A stretch of DNA of 64,000 bases, from NCBI GenBank assembly GCA_030765055.1, contig CM060955.1, positions 159,067,243-159,131,242 on the forward strand. The letters run 5' to 3'. Below are positions 1 through 11,719 of this stretch, one piece after another. The notes under the pieces are model-generated. The model had not been told where the DNA came from. It made no database searches and worked only from the letters and a program-made list of their open reading frames with translations. Position 1 is the stretch's first letter. Every line of letters begins with the position of its first letter. The stretch comes from Mantis religiosa (Eukaryota; Arthropoda; Insecta; Mantodea; Mantidae). Position numbers and translations under genes: made by a program.

Positions 1-706
1 TAAGAGTCATGAGATTCTTGGTTTCAATGCGTGGTTCGGAATAAAGTTTCGGAGAAGTCAAATTTGGAACTACTTAATTGTATTACTTAGATTACATTTT
101 ACTTAAACTTCTTTTCCCAGTCACTTCCAACATATCGATAAATTCTTACTTTTTTTTTTCTTCTATTTTTGCTTGTTCCATTTAACTGCTATGGTCATAT
201 CGGCGGCCGTTCTCCTTTGCAACATACATCACTACATTACGGACATATTCAAACTCTCATTCATACTTCCAGACTCTGGGAAAGATGGGGAATTATCTTG
301 GTCGGAGAAAAATCCCCATCCCCACCGCCGGGAATCGAACCCGGGACCCCTACCACGGTAGGCAGGTGCTCCACCGACTGAGCTACGCGGCCAGCCTCCT
401 TACTTTGTTATATTTAAACAGATTCAAACTATTACGTAAATGTTCTTGATGTTGCACCACTATTCATTACACTCCACCATTACAAAACATCTCTACCAAG
501 ATTATTGATTTTTCGTAACTATCCTTACTCCTATCTTAATTTTGTGATTGGCCGATTTAATTCCACGTCACAACATTACGTCATACAATTATTATTACGG
601 CCAATCACAAAATTACATATATTTTTATTTATTTAAATTACTATATAGATTTACATAATTATAAATTTATAAACTTTTGTAAATATAACTCGAAACTACT
701 GTTACA
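1..706 (+). mobile_element. LTR-A copy 1, 3' part, interrupted by a SINE
   Basis: This is a copy of the family I call LTR-A, whose complete member is at 2556-3215. It enters from the left edge and ends in CTGTTACA at 706, matching the family terminus. The alignment breaks only at the SINE in 153-398. An AATAAAG-type polyadenylation signal supports + orientation. No coding sequence is visible. The following bases (cacgacagtacag) belong to the SINE-V copy at 707-2175, so this LTR probably inserted into that SINE. Confidence 0.6.
153..398 (-). mobile_element. tRNA-derived SINE (SINE1), copy 1
   Basis: On the minus strand the head reads like a tRNA: an A-box region (TAGCTCAGTCGG) near 375-390 and a B-box (GGTTCGATTCC) near 325-340. 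It is followed by a unique body and a T-run on the + strand, which is a poly(A) tail, next to 153. It is flanked by an 8-bp duplication, cttacttt (145-152 and 399-406). The LTR-A copy at 2556-3215 has the uninterrupted site, so this is a real insertion. It is a SINE, not a functional tRNA gene: the cloverleaf is not maintained after the B-box. Confidence 0.85.
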
Positions 707-2175
707 CACGACAGTACAGAGGGCAGGGTTCCTACCGTTTACTTTGTAACGGCAGTCAGTATCAGACAGCGAATAGGAGGCAACAAATTAATAGAAATCT
801 CGATATTGAAGAAAGGAATATTAATAAAATAATGCTTTGATAAACCAATATATATAAAGAAATCTTATTATATTAATATGAAATTAGAATGGTTAGGATG
901 ATTAATAAAATAGCAGGCATGTCAGCATCAAGGCAAGGTAGGGAGAGTACTCGGGTAAAATCTACACGCTGTAAGCGACAGGAAAGAGGACCGTTACCTT
1001 CTTTGTGTCAGAAAGGGTTGAACGTCTTAGAACTATAGAAAGGAATGCATGGAGAAAAAAAGGCTTTCAGGGTGCGATGAAACATGAAGGTTAGAACTTC
1101 CTATTTTGCTGATGTGATAACGATGTATACCGTTACAAAGAGCCCAGGGTAGGCGTGTCCGAACTCAGGGTAGGCGTTAAGTAAATGAGTTAGATGAGTT
1201 TTGGAAACCAATGAAAAATAAATCGAAATAAATCAGAAACCAATAATAAAGTAACATTTGAAAAATGGAGAGAAGGACGAGCTATTTTGGTGGTGTGATA
1301 AGTGAGAGTGGGGAGCAGAATTAGGTTCGAACTGAATCGCGAAGGCGAGGAAAGCTACTTGCTATATCGTCCTTCAAGAGATGAGACGTGTTAGTGTCAG
1401 TCGGGAGAAGAAAATGTAACATTTAGTAAAAGACTTGCTACATCATACTTGAAGAAGTCAGACGTATTAGTCGGGAGAAGAAGATGTAATATGTTGGTAG
1501 AATTTAATTGGAAGTGGTCACCGTTGCAACTCAGTCTTAATGGAACAAACACACTACAAGATAATTAAACAAAATTTCACAGTCATTTGAGAATTATTGA
1601 TTCCACTGGTCAACCAACATGTACAAACCCATTTTCCTATAACCATTCACCTGAGAAGAGAACTCATAGCTCCAAATTTCAACCACAAGAACCCAAACAA
1701 TTTAATTAATATGCGGTTTTGCAACTTAATGGCACTGGAAGTATGCCGCAACTTGGGTAGAGTCTTCCCCCGATAGGCCAGGACAACGAACTCGCTCCTC
1801 TACAGTGGGACGGCAACGCGCCCAGCAGCCGAGCCCTAATGTTCTCAGGCAGTCTATCCGAGCCACAAAGGCTCCCGAAATGGTCACAGCAGAGGAGCGG
1901 AGATCGGCAACCGACTTACCGGAGGAGGAAGTAGTTTTCCTCAGAGCATATCATCCTGCCAAGCACCGCCGAGACTCTCGCTGACACTTCTACCCTGAAA
2001 GAGAACAGATGATATGAAATGATAATGAAGATGAAATGGAGGGACAGGAATTCGGGAAATGTAATCAACCTACCCAGCATTCGTCTAGCAACCAGGGAAA
2101 ACCCATGGGTCAGGTAGGTCGGCACGGGAATCGATCCCGGGCCACAGATGAAACCGCCTGAGCCATCCCGCTCGG
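707..2175 (-). mobile_element. SINE-V copy A (tRNA-headed retroposon), split by an LTR
   Basis: The minus-strand head is tRNA-like, with TGGCTCAGGCGG as A-box and a GGATCGATTCCC-type B-box near 2130-2145. The body is shared with copies at 20946-21554, 33285-34985 and 36358-39220. This copy carries a single version of the segment that forms the 112-bp repeat in the other two. The element resumes at 707-744 after the 745-1750 insertion. Its 3' end is interrupted by LTR-A. No coding capacity. Confidence 0.75.
745..1750. mobile_element. Solo-LTR-like insertion (LTR-D), 1006 bp
   Basis: The insertion begins TGTAACGGCAG and ends GTATGCCGCA, so it has TG...CA termini. It is flanked by the 4-bp duplication actt (741-744 and 1751-1754). 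SINE-V copy B has the uninterrupted target (cagtttacttgggtag), which proves the boundaries. Four-base duplications with TG/CA ends are typical of Ty3/Gypsy-class LTR elements, but no internal region or primer-binding site is present. The interior is AT-rich and non-coding. This is the only copy of the family in the window. Confidence 0.7.
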
Positions 2176-2343
2176 TAACCTGTTGACTTGACTTGTGACA
2201 TTACTGCGTCAAAATCGTATTTGTGGCTAAGAGTTATAGGTGCAAAAGGCGCGAGGGATGAAAGATGGTTAATTATTCTCAACTTTTCTGTTGATCTTGA
2301 AGAATTCTTCTAGTTATATGCCTCGGCACTCTGGAGCAATGCG

Positions 2344-2449
<106 letters not shown>

Positions 2450-2555
2450 CCGTAGTATCGGAGCGAGAATAATTTTTAGAAAATAATAACATCTATTCTC
2501 TTCTTTAAAAAATATATTGGAATTTATTAAAAAAAACATTCATATATCTAATCAC

Positions 2556-3215
2556 TGTAACAGGAATTTGTGACCATTCGTCGTTAATTTGTCTCCATCT
2601 TCATCAGCCACACGTTGGGGCGCAATTTGGGACAGGATTTCTATGTTGGACGCACAATTCTTTCTCTTCTCGTGTGAGTTTTTGCGGCTATCTATTTCTT
2701 CTGGTCATCAATTGTATCATGTTATTCTAAATAAGAGTCATGAGACATCTGTGTTTCAAGCGTGGTTCGGAATAAAGTTTCGGAGAAGTCAAATTTTGTA
2801 ACTATTTAATTGTATTATTTAGATTACATTTTGCTTGAACTTCCTTTCCCAGTCACTTCAAACATGTCGATAAATTCTTACTTTGTTACAATTATACAGA
2901 TTCCAACTATTTACTTAAATGTTCCTGATCTAGTACCACTATTCATCACACTCCACCATTACAACAAAAATCTCTCTCTACCACGATTATTGATTTATCG
3001 TAACTATCGTTACTTCTCTCTTAATTTTGTGATTGGCCGATCCAATGGCACGTCACCACATTACGTGATATTACGTCATACAATTACTACTTCAGCCAAT
3101 CACACAATTACATACATTTGTACATATTTAAAATATTAAATATATTTACATAATCATTTTTTTATAAATTAATAAACTTTTCATACTTCAAACATAACCC
3201 AAAAGTACTGTTACA
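2556..3215 (+). mobile_element. Solo LTR-A, complete reference copy (660 bp)
   Basis: Termini are TGTAACAG...CTGTTACA, an 8-bp inverted repeat with TG/CA ends. The flanking duplication is tcac (2552-2555 and 3216-3219). An AATAAAG signal lies near 2771-2777. Related copies are at 1-706 and 59778-61956. There is no coding sequence. The 4-bp duplication suggests a Ty3/Gypsy-type LTR left after LTR-LTR recombination. A non-autonomous terminal-repeat element is the alternative. Confidence 0.75.
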
Positions 3216-3682
3216 TCACAATGTTAAACTCAGTAGATTATGCACTTTCATAAAATAATAAACACCACATCTTTGCACTTCAAGATTCTGCAGACTTGCA
3301 GATAGGCACCACATATAACACGTCTGTACACTTCGATGATCTCATGCAGAGTGACACCAAAACTATTTACATATTCTCGAATCTCGGCACACGAAGTTTC
3401 TAGAAAAATATAAATTATTTTTATCCCAATGGTCCACGTCACAACATTACGTAATCACATTATTATAACAACCAATAGAAACACTGTTACGTAAGTTGTC
3501 ATTCTGTGGCTACCCATTTTTACATTCTATTTTATACAAATCACATTTTCTAGACCAATCCAGAACAAATTCCCAAGGTTATGAAAAAATATGAAATATC
3601 CGTTACAGAGTTGTTTATAAGCATTTCCCACCAACTTCGGCCGCCATTTTGAATACCATGGTCAGGTACGTAATCTAGAAGG
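3216..3682. other. Unassigned interval
   Basis: AT-rich sequence. Part of 3425-3500 resembles the LTR-A interior (tccacgtcacaacattacgt), so it may be an older LTR-A fragment. No gene seen. Confidence 0.4.
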
Positions 3683-4318
3683 TGATACCGAAATTAAAGT
3701 ATTGAAATAAGTAAAGAATCATGATGGATTTCAAAGGAATGTTGGTTCTTTGTTACAACACGTGCAGGGGCAGATGAGTCGAATAGCAGTTGGGGGTGAA
3801 TAAGTTGTTTTAACAAAAGAAACGTAAGAAACAGTGTCCTTAGCAGAATTCTAAAGGGTAGCACTTGACTTTGTTTGAATAGGGTATTCCTCGAACCCTT
3901 CATAATGGCATGACAAAATAGTCACAAAGGGAATCTTTGATTGAATAAAGGGCTTCGAGAAAGTGAAAGTCACATACACCCACACGCAGCTGTGGACATT
4001 CAGTCCTCGGCGTGAAGCCGATTAGGGCAGTCATCTTCTTCTGTCTTGGTCGAGGGCAAACTAGAAGTAATGAGAGAAGATATTTGTCGGTTTATATGTA
4101 CGTGAAGAACTAATTAAGTTTTATCGAGTAATAAGCATTTCACATACAGTAACTCTAAACAGTGATATTGGTAACCCTTGGTCGGCAACTTCAAGTTTGG
4201 TGTTATGATAAAAAGAAGCAGTTATTAAACCAGTTTGAAACGGGCATTCCAGTGTCATTTAAACTATTCTTCTCATACATACTCACGCATACTCTGGGAG
4301 AAACCTAATTGCTCAAAC
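3683..4318 (+). mobile_element. LTR-B copy 1 (3'-truncated)
   Basis: It starts TGATACCGAAATTAAAG like the complete copies at 10974 and 35550, and aligns with them to about 4318. There it ends abruptly at a LINE reverse-transcriptase fragment. The last ~100 bp of the family are missing and no target duplication is visible, so this copy is truncated. Confidence 0.65.
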
Positions 4319-5122
4319 CTGAGCTACCCAATAATCTATATGCTAGACTGCTTCCTACGACACCGCACCTTTAAAGTCACAGTCACCGGGAAAACATCAA
4401 CACTTAGACCAGTGAGAGGCGGAGTCCTCGAAGGCTCTGTACTATCTCCCACCTTATTCAACGTCTTTATGGTAGATTTCCCCAGAGAAACACGAGTCGT
4501 AATGGCACATTACGCTGACGACGTGTTTCTGTTCTGCAAAGACAGACACATACTCAGAGCCTTCAACCCCATACAGAGACACCTCCGTCTCACACAGCAG
4601 TGGTGTCGGCGTTGGCGGATGTTCGTAAATCCGGAAAAAAGCCACGCCATACTTTTCACAAAGCGCCACACCCCCGCCGAGGTCGAAGGATAGAGTGGAC
4701 TAACTCTGTCCGATACCTTGGAGTAACATTGGATAGAGGCCTAACCTTTCGCCAACACATCAGAGACCTAGCAGCAAGGGTGCAGGGAGCTATCACTTCC
4801 CTGTGCTAAGGTCGAGCTCGATGCCGCTTGGCCTGAGGTTATACCTCCTCCGAGCGCTGGCGATCCCAGTGATGCTATATGCCTGCGAGATCTGGGGCAT
4901 GGCCGCAGATAGCTGGTTGGCATGGCTTCAACGTGCACAGAATAGAGGGCTACGGTCTATCTATTCTGTGGGTCGCTATTTTCCTACCAGGTTGCTTCAC
5001 GAAGCCTCAGGACTTCCATATGTGGAGGACGAAGTTAGGCGCCGGGCATCAAAATTCTACGCAACTTTACCAACTCACAGAAGCGCCCTTGTTAGATCAC
5101 TGGGAGATTATCACCCCACTAA
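4319..5122 (+). pseudogene. Jockey-type LINE ORF2 fragment (reverse transcriptase to C-terminus)
   Basis: Translation from about 4325 gives the palm of a non-LTR reverse transcriptase: a GSVLSPTLFNVFM block, then the catalytic YADDV motif near 4511-4525, then QQWCRRWRMFVNPEKS (the thumb approach). The frame shifts near 4600-4690 into VRYLGVTLDRGLTFRQHI, and again near 4805 into YLLRALAIPVMLYACEIWG. The C-terminal part (RLLHEASGLPYVEDEVRRRA) recurs at 12005 and 41846, so the family is repeated here. At least two frameshifts make it non-functional. It is interrupted at 5123-5132 by another LINE and resumes at 6746. Clade assignment (Jockey-like) rests on motif style only. Confidence 0.85.
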
Positions 5123-5132
5123 ACGCTGTTCT

Positions 5133-6745
5133 TTTTTTAATATATTTATTAGATAGGTCAGCAATAATATATGCTTTACAGATCTGAGAGAATAGATACA
5201 AAATAATCACAGAGTAATAACATTATAGAGGTAGGACAATGTGCCTCCTCTGAACTAAAACAAATGTGTTACTGCACTAATATAAACGTGGCACTGAACT
5301 AATAAAATGGTATACATACTTCCATAGTGAGAATTTACATAGTAGAACAGAAGAATAGAAAAGATAAATTGAAACAGTAGATTATTCAGAAGTGGAAGTG
5401 TTATCACTGTAAAGCAGGTCCTGTGGTAGTCGTCGCTTCAGTCGCGTTGGGCGGCGACTTCGGACGCCGATGTTATACGTCACAGCTCCTGGGACGTGGC
5501 GTAGATTGTAGAAGAAGTGTCGAGCAGTCTGTCTGATGAAATGGTGGAGAGGAAGGAGTCTCAGCTCGTGATGCAGCTGCTGGTTGGGGACAAACCAAGG
5601 AGCATTGGTGGCGATTCGCAAGAATCGACTCTGGATGACCTGTAGACGCCTCAGGTGACAAGTACTGGCAGCCCCCCAGACCTGTCAGGCATAAGTAATG
5701 AGGTCGAACCAGAGATTTGTATAGGAGCAGTGAAGATTCTAAAGCAAGTGAAGTATGTTTGTGAAATAATGGAGACAGTTGTGAAAGACGAGCGGATGCC
5801 AGGGTAATGGTGCGGCCAATATGAGGCTTCCATGTAAGCCGAGTGTTCAGTCAAACTCCAAGGTACTTGACTGGTGTAGGTGAAGGGAGCCACGGCACAT
5901 GATCAGTCAGAAGGCGTATAGGCGGAGGGGGATTATCGCGGCGTAAAGTAAAAATCTTGGCTTCAGTTTTCTGGGTATTAAGGGAGATGCACCAATTTTG
6001 ACACCATTGAACGAGGCGATCAAGAGAGAGCTGTAAGGTTCGTACAGCAGAATGTAGATCGGAGTGAGAGTAAAATGAAACAGTGTCGTCAGCATACAGG
6101 GCAACTGAGGTTGGAGCCATGTCTGGAATATCAGAGGTGTAAATACTAAACAGCGTTGGTGCCAGTATTGAACCTTGTGGAACGCCTGCTGTAATACGAC
6201 GCTCAGTTGAAAGAGTGCCTCCTATGCGCACCGCAAAATTGCGATCAGTGAGAAAACTGGTAATAATGTGGATTAAGTAGTCCGGGAGACCAATGCGATA
6301 GAGTTTAAGTAGCAAGTCAGAATGCCATACCTTATCAAATGCCTGTGCTACATCAAGGAAAATAGCTACGGTATGTTGACTATGCTCGAATCCAGTGACA
6401 ATGTGTTGAGTTAACCTCAATAGTTGATGAGCAGTAGAGTGTTTCGGGCGAAACCCGAATTGAAAAGAAGGAATAATGTGATTATTGTTGAGGTACTGCA
6501 CGAGACGGCGATGGATGACCTTCTCAAAGAGTTTAGACAGTGTGGGTAGAAGACTGATAGGACGATAGCTTCCTGGCAGATGTTTAGGCTTATGAGGTTT
6601 GTGGAACACAATGATATGAGCAAATTTCCACGTGGAAGGGAAGTAACCTGTTTGGAGACAGAAATTCAGAACAGAAGATAAGTAGGCAAGCGCTTTCCTT
6701 GTGAGGTTTTTGAAAACTATGTTGGGCAGGAGATCGTGTCCAGAG
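5133..6745 (-). mobile_element. Second Jockey-type LINE nested in the first (5'-truncated)
   Basis: This minus-strand non-LTR element lies inside the LINE at 4319-7115. Its 3' end is an A-rich tail, seen as a T-run at 5131-5138. It is flanked by near-identical 10-bp duplications, acgctgttct (5123-5132) and acgccgttct (6746-6755). It carries the reverse-transcriptase domain (5851-6609), a frame-shifted continuation (5473-5893) and an ORF2 C-terminus ending near 5382. The 5' end is truncated, as is usual for target-primed insertions. Confidence 0.85.
5851..6609 (-). pseudogene. LINE reverse-transcriptase domain (252 codons open)
   Basis: A continuous 252-codon frame covers the fingers and palm of a Jockey-clade reverse transcriptase. 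In order: YRPISLLPTLSKLFEKVI (about residues 15-32), FQFGFRPKHSTAHQL (49-63), FLDVAQAFDKVWH with the first catalytic Asp (85-97), GVPQGSILAPTLFSIYTSDI (144-163), ALYADDTV with the catalytic Asp pair (171-178), and the VKYLGV block at the very end. The frame then shifts into the C-terminal third. Its function was copying the LINE RNA at the nicked target. It is not a complete ORF2: the endonuclease domain is absent because the element is 5'-truncated. Confidence 0.88.
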
Positions 6746-7115
6746 ACGCCGTTCTAGACAGCACCGGGTCCCCGGCATGGCATGCGGGCACCCAATACAA
6801 CCCAGGAGCTAATCCTAACAGCAGCTAAAGCTGAGCTCCACATAATCTCCTAAGTTGTTTGGCAACAAAATTCTCCCCAACCCAAAACTAAATTAAAAAC
6901 ACCAGGGTGCTGGGTATTGCATCCTGTCCTTTCATCCCGAAGGTACAAATTGTAACCTCACAAAATTCTTCAAATCTCAAAACCGTCACCATATGCATCC
7001 TACAAAATCCCGTTCAAATACCTCACCTGCGGTAAAACCCTTAACGGGTGGGCACGCAGCAAAAACCTTCTGGCTATATACAGCCAGCCAACACGTCATG
7101 GTTATGAGCTACCCA
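6746..7115 (+). mobile_element. 3' continuation of the interrupted LINE
   Basis: It resumes the element broken at 5122. The sequence (gacgccgttctagacagcacc, then a 3' UTR with the block taacgggtgggcacg) aligns with the 12150-12510 copy. The end lies near a small inverted motif, ggctatatacagcc. No poly(A) is visible. Confidence 0.75.
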
Positions 7116-7946
7116 TATTATTGTATCAAACTGTAGCGTGAACGTGGAACTGTGTGCCCTCAGCATTTTGCTGCTTCAAAGGTCCTGCGCTATTTACTGT
7201 ATTTTCAAAGAAACGCCTACGTCATTAAAGCTTATCTCGATTAATTGGGGTAGGATAATAAGTTTTTTTAAATAATAGCTTGTTAAAGAATGAGCAAGGA
7301 AGGCCATGTAAATAGCTAAGCTGGAAAAATGTTTTAATTCATTAAGCCTGCAAATATATGTATGTGCTTTTTATCTAGCCCACAACAGTTGCTGCGATAT
7401 CAAACCTTTGACTTCTGAATGCTCAAACAGTATTAAGATCTGAAGTAAACAGATATTTTATCCCGTAGAAGTGTTAGTGAAATTGTTTTGCACAACTGTA
7501 CAAACCAATGACCAGACATCTGCAAGTTCACCCTGAAAAGGTTGTCGTCATCGATGAGGTCACTACAGAAGAATTATCCCAAGGGGCCTATAGGTTTATC
7601 ACTCGTTATCTATTTTTCTTTACTTGTTTGTCGCAGATGCAGGTTCATTCAACCTTTGATATCATTCATCTGGATGAAACTAGAACAACACTTTCGCTTT
7701 GCAAATCTTCACTCTTGTCATTCATACATGGGAAAGATTCTTTCACACTTCAATCAGAGTTGGAGAAAGTCAAAGTCCTTTTATTGTCAGTGGAGAAATC
7801 TAATTACTTTCTCCAGCAGCAACGCAGGGACGGGTGTCTATGGAAGCATTTCTTCCAGTTTAATCGTTAGTAATACATTAACACCTCTCTAAAACAGAAC
7901 GGGATCGTTCCGGCATTTATTTACCGTTTACACAAATATCCGTCTT
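7116..7946. other. Unassigned interval with one open frame and a pogo-like terminus
   Basis: A 120-codon + frame at 7508-7870 has no motif I recognise. At about 7880-7946 the sequence (cacctctctaaaacagaac ... gtttacacaaatatccgtcttac) is an inverted relative of 49752-49850. It resembles the ends of pogo/Tigger DNA transposons, which often read CCTCTATAAAACGGAAC. Nothing else identified. Confidence 0.35.
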
Positions 7947-7960
7947 ACAGAGAGCTGTGC

Positions 7961-8190
7961 GGCTGGCCCCGTAGCTCAGTCGGTAGAGCACCTGCCTTCC
8001 GTACTAGCGGTCCCGGGTTCGATTCCTCCTCATCTTCCCCAGAGTCTGGAAGTATGAATGAGAGTGCGAATGTGTACGTGATGTAATGATTAAAATCAAC
8101 AGAACAAGAGTAAACACCTTCGATATATTCCAAAGGAGAACGGCGGTCGATATGACCATTGCTGTTAAAGTCAGGTTATGAATGGATTTA

Positions 8191-8230
<40 letters not shown>
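7961..8230 (+). mobile_element. Intact SINE1, copy 2, with 14-bp target duplication
   Basis: The head reads GTAGCTCAGTCGGTAGAGCAC (A-box region, about 7971-7991), then GGTTCGATTCC (B-box, about 8017-8027). The body matches copy 1, ending in a poly(A) run of about 40 residues at 8190-8230. It is flanked by the perfect duplication acagagagctgtgc (7947-7960 and 8231-8244). The long pure A-tail and exact duplication suggest a recent insertion. RNA polymerase III transcription is expected from the A/B boxes. Confidence 0.93.
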
Positions 8231-8232
<2 letters not shown>

Positions 8233-8446
8233 AGAGAGCTGTGCTTGAATACAAAACATTTACGAAATAGTCGCACAAGCTTACAGTGAAGGAACGATAC
8301 AAAATGAAGGTAGGGATGAGTAACAACTGTGATGGGGATAGTGCACCTATCGCAACAATGCGTCTTACGCGTAAGATTACGAGAGGGGAGTGAGGTGCTC
8401 AAGCTATCTAAAACAAATCTCACTCTCGAAGCCAGTATTGCAGCTG

Positions 8447-8809
8447 TTAATTAAAGTTTGCCAGAAGTAAAGAATCGTGATGGATGTCAAAGGAATGTTA
8501 GTTCTTTGTTACGACAAGGGCAAGGCCAGTTGAGTTGTGGGGAAAGTTGTTATAACAAAAGCAATGTAAGAAGCAGTTTTCTAAAGTGGCTCACTTGACT
8601 TGTATGAATAGGAAATTCTTTGGATTTACAATGGCGACAAAACAGCCACAAAGGGACTTTGGTTGAAAAGGAGTTTTCAGAGTGAAAGTGATACACCCAC
8701 GCGTAGCTGTGGTCAGGCAGAACAGTCTTCGGTGTCAGGCCGATGAGAGCAGTCTGAGGCGTGAAGCCTATTAGAGCGGTCAACTTGTTCTCTCTTGAAT
8801 ATTTGTCGG

Positions 8810-8889
<80 letters not shown>

Positions 8890-9178
8890 GAACGAATAAA
8901 GTTTATCGAGTAATAAACATTCTGCCGTCAGTAACTCTAAACAAAGATTGTTAACCCTTGGACGGCAACTTTCATTTCGATGTTCTAAAAAAAAAGCAGT
9001 GAATAAATAAATTGGAAACGGGCATTCCAGTGTTACTAAAATCTCCTTCTCACACACATCCACGCATACCCTGAGAGAAATCTCATTGCTCGCCAACTTA
9101 TTTGCTCGCCATTAAATTATTTGCAACAAATTGGCGCCTCAACGTAGAACTCTTTGCTCGCCATTAAATTTTGCTTCA
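8447..9178 (+). mobile_element. LTR-B copy 2 (732 bp) with an AT expansion
   Basis: It is flanked by gctg (8443-8446 and 9179-9182) and ends TTGCTTCA like copy 4. The first bases are altered relative to the TGATACC consensus, with a small 5' deletion. It contains a GAATAAAG signal near 8894. Near its 3' end is aattggcgcctcaacg, which resembles a tRNA-Lys-type primer-binding motif. Confidence 0.65.
8813..8886. repeat. (AT)n microsatellite inside LTR-B
   Basis: About 37 TA units at a position where other LTR-B copies have only tcatatatacg, so the expansion happened within this copy. Confidence 0.95.
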
Positions 9179-9182
9179 GCTG

Positions 9183-10150
9183 TAATTCTTACTATGGTAA
9201 TTACTACTCCACGCTTTTGTTGGATCTTAAATAGTACATAGGCGTTTGGAACAAAATCCTATTCTCCCCCAGCCTTTCGACTTCGATGCAGAGTCCCTGT
9301 AACGAATTTCACTCCAGGCATACGGTCTAGTATGCGCTGAATTTGTAAAGGTTTCATCCATATAAACTATATAAACTTGACTGTGATATCTCTGAATATT
9401 TCGTAAATACTAAGACTGTGACCGTATGGTACGATGTTCGTCTGTCACGCTTAGTTTTTTTTTTTTTTTTTTTCAAATAATCCTAGCTTCAAAAGAACTC
9501 TTCTTAATGTTCAGAAACTGCCTTGGAAGTCAGTAGAATTTTGAAGCTTCATAAACACTTTCTTCAGAGCTTATCTGTGTTTTTCTGTGTTTTAAAAATT
9601 ATTCGCAGTTCACCTAACTACGTCTGAATTAAAACATCCAAATTAGATTTTGTACATTTTTTTAATCTTTGTTTACTGGGCATAGAGAAGGACGTAGTTG
9701 CACTAGCACCAATGGCTTTTCTTTCCTTAATAACTCAGATAAACTGCTTTCAAACACAATTGTTGTCTCAGATGCCCTTTCCGAGATTTTTATAGCTGAC
9801 CCAGACCATTGTTACTTTATTATAAATCTATAGATATTGGTTATTACTTCTCAGGTTTTTAAATGTAGCACTTTATTTCCTAATGTGCTGCTAGGAGGCG
9901 TCATTTATAAATGCTCTCTTGGAACCAGAAGACACGCACATTTTGAAACAAGCTGTAGTATTACCGAGTAGCTCTACACGTGTTTAGTTGCTCGCAAATG
10001 ATAAGCAACTGACCTGCCCTCCCCTCCAGTTGCAACCGTTCTGAAGTGGACTCGTCCAGATACCACTGCGCATCGCTCTCCATCTGTCAAGATATAAAAA
10101 TACATCTTTACAATAATCGTAGCTTATCGCCTGATTTCTCTGTTTTCAAC
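9183..10150. other. Unassigned interval
   Basis: AT-rich sequence with a T-run at about 9455-9473. It may include the downstream remains of the pogo-like element at 10150-10440. No reading frame supported. Confidence 0.3.
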
Positions 10151-10440
10151 TTCTCCTTTCAAAACTGCAACTGTCTGCATATCAACATCATTTGCTTCAC
10201 CGTAACAACATTCAAAACAAGGTTACTGCGATGTTTGAAACTCTCGAGACATCCATTAGAAGCGCTGAAATTGTCTTTGCATAATTTTCTTGTTGTCTCT
10301 AACGCTTGAGTCTGAAGCAATGCTCCAGAAATGGCAATTCCTTTAGCACGCGCACTTACAAACCACTCGAACACAGCACGATTTAGCTCATCATAATCTC
10401 TAGATTTTGTAATGCGTTTCACACGTCCTGCTGTTCCCTT
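10150..10440 (-). pseudogene. pogo/Tigger transposase fragment (CENP-B-type HTH)
   Basis: The minus strand encodes a CENP-B/Tc5-type helix-turn-helix: FEWFVSARAKGIAISGALL, then a KDNFSASNGCLESFK block. It is followed, after a frameshift near 10200-10215, by GEANDVDMQTV. These blocks are characteristic of the DNA-binding half of Tigger/jerky-type transposases, which bind the element's terminal repeats. The catalytic DDE half is missing and the frame is broken. It is a short decayed fragment. Confidence 0.75.
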
Positions 10441-10969
10441 TAATCACTCGTCTTTAATTTTTATTTCTTCAAATCTGTGTTAAACAAACCGTTAATTCTT
10501 TAGCTGGACGCAGGGACGGCTTCTGAGGTAGTGCCGCTGTGCCATGGCACCATCTGTATGAAAAGGAAAGAAAGAGAAGTATATAGGAATTGAGCAAAAA
10601 GGATTCTTTCAGAGTATCTGCTCCCTCGTGTGATTAGGCGCGCTAAACGCAAGCGCTCTGTCCTGGTTGCGCCGATTCCAGAACGGCACCATCTACGCTC
10701 ATAAGCGCCTGTGTTAAGCGCTAGGATGTCTGCTTATACACGGTCTCTTATGGGAGGAGGCAGTGCCGAGATTTCTCTGACACATAACTTACGCTTTATG
10801 CGCTAGAGTGCAGTAAAGCACGGGACTTAAGATTAACTCTCTGTCGCAAAATCGTACACGAACGTTTCGTATCACATTTCTCTATGAACTGTATTATCAA
10901 ACTTTTACTGTGCTCATTACAGCTGTACATAACAAGAGTACAGATGTAATAAATATCTATTTCCGTTTC
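10441..10969. other. Unassigned interval
   Basis: No motif recognised. It is moderately GC-rich around 10500-10760, unlike its surroundings. No supported frame. Confidence 0.3.
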
Positions 10970-10973
10970 CCTG

Positions 10974-11715
10974 TGATACCGAAATTAAGGTTTGCCAGAA
11001 GCAAAGAATCATGATAGATGTCAAAGGAATGTTGGTTCTTTGTCACGACCAGGGCAAGGCCAGTTGAGTTGGGGAAAGTGTATAACAAAGCCATGTAAGA
11101 AGCAGTGTCCTTAGAAGATTTCTAAAGGACTTTTCACTTGACGTGTATGAATAGGGATTCTTTGGATCATTTACAATGGCGACAAAACAGCCACAAAAGG
11201 GACTTTGTTTGAAAAGGAATTTTGAGAGTGAAAGTTATGTGATACACACAAGCGCAGCTGTGGTCAGAAGAGCACTCTTCGGCGTGAGGCCGACATGGCT
11301 AGTTCGCGGCTAGGAAGCCATTATAAACAGTCTTCGGCGTGCAGCCGATGAGCAGAGGAGTCTTCGGTGTCAGGCCGAGGAGAGGAGTCTGAGACGTGAA
11401 GCCTATTAGAGCGGTCAACTTGTTCTGTCTTGAATATTTGTCGGGTCATCAAAATTTATCGAGTAATAAACAATTAGCATTCAGTAACTCTAAACCGAGA
11501 TTGGTAACCCTCGGTCGGCAGCTTCCATTTCGATGTTTGAAAAGAAGAAGCAGTGAATAAATAATTTGGAGACGGGCATTCCCGTGTTGTGAAAATCTCC
11601 TTCTCACACCCATCCACGCATACCCTGAGAGAAACCTCATTGCTCGCCATTAAATTATTTGCATCAAATTGGCGTTCCAACGTGGAACTTGTGTACACCA
11701 ATCATTTTTGTATCA
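10974..11715 (+). mobile_element. Solo LTR-B copy 3 (742 bp)
   Basis: It begins TGATACCGAAATTAAGG and ends TTTTGTATCA, with the 4-bp duplication cctg (10970-10973 and 11716-11719). The TG/CA ends and 4-bp duplication fit a Ty3/Gypsy-type LTR. Internal repeats of a cggcgtgaggccga-type block occur at 11278-11400. Confidence 0.75.
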
Positions 11716-11719
11716 CCTG

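Noticed and set aside
7508..7870. Candidate small host gene (120 codons)
   Set aside because: No recognisable domain, an overlapping frame of equal length in another phase, and TE fragments on both sides.
7971..8030. Possible tRNA gene (A-box and B-box present)
   Set aside because: It continues into a SINE body with poly(A) and a target duplication. No 3' acceptor stem partner is preserved. Similar heads at 318-395, 2110-2175, 24600-24668, 33285-33345, 36366-36430 and 41239-41310 are likewise SINE parts.
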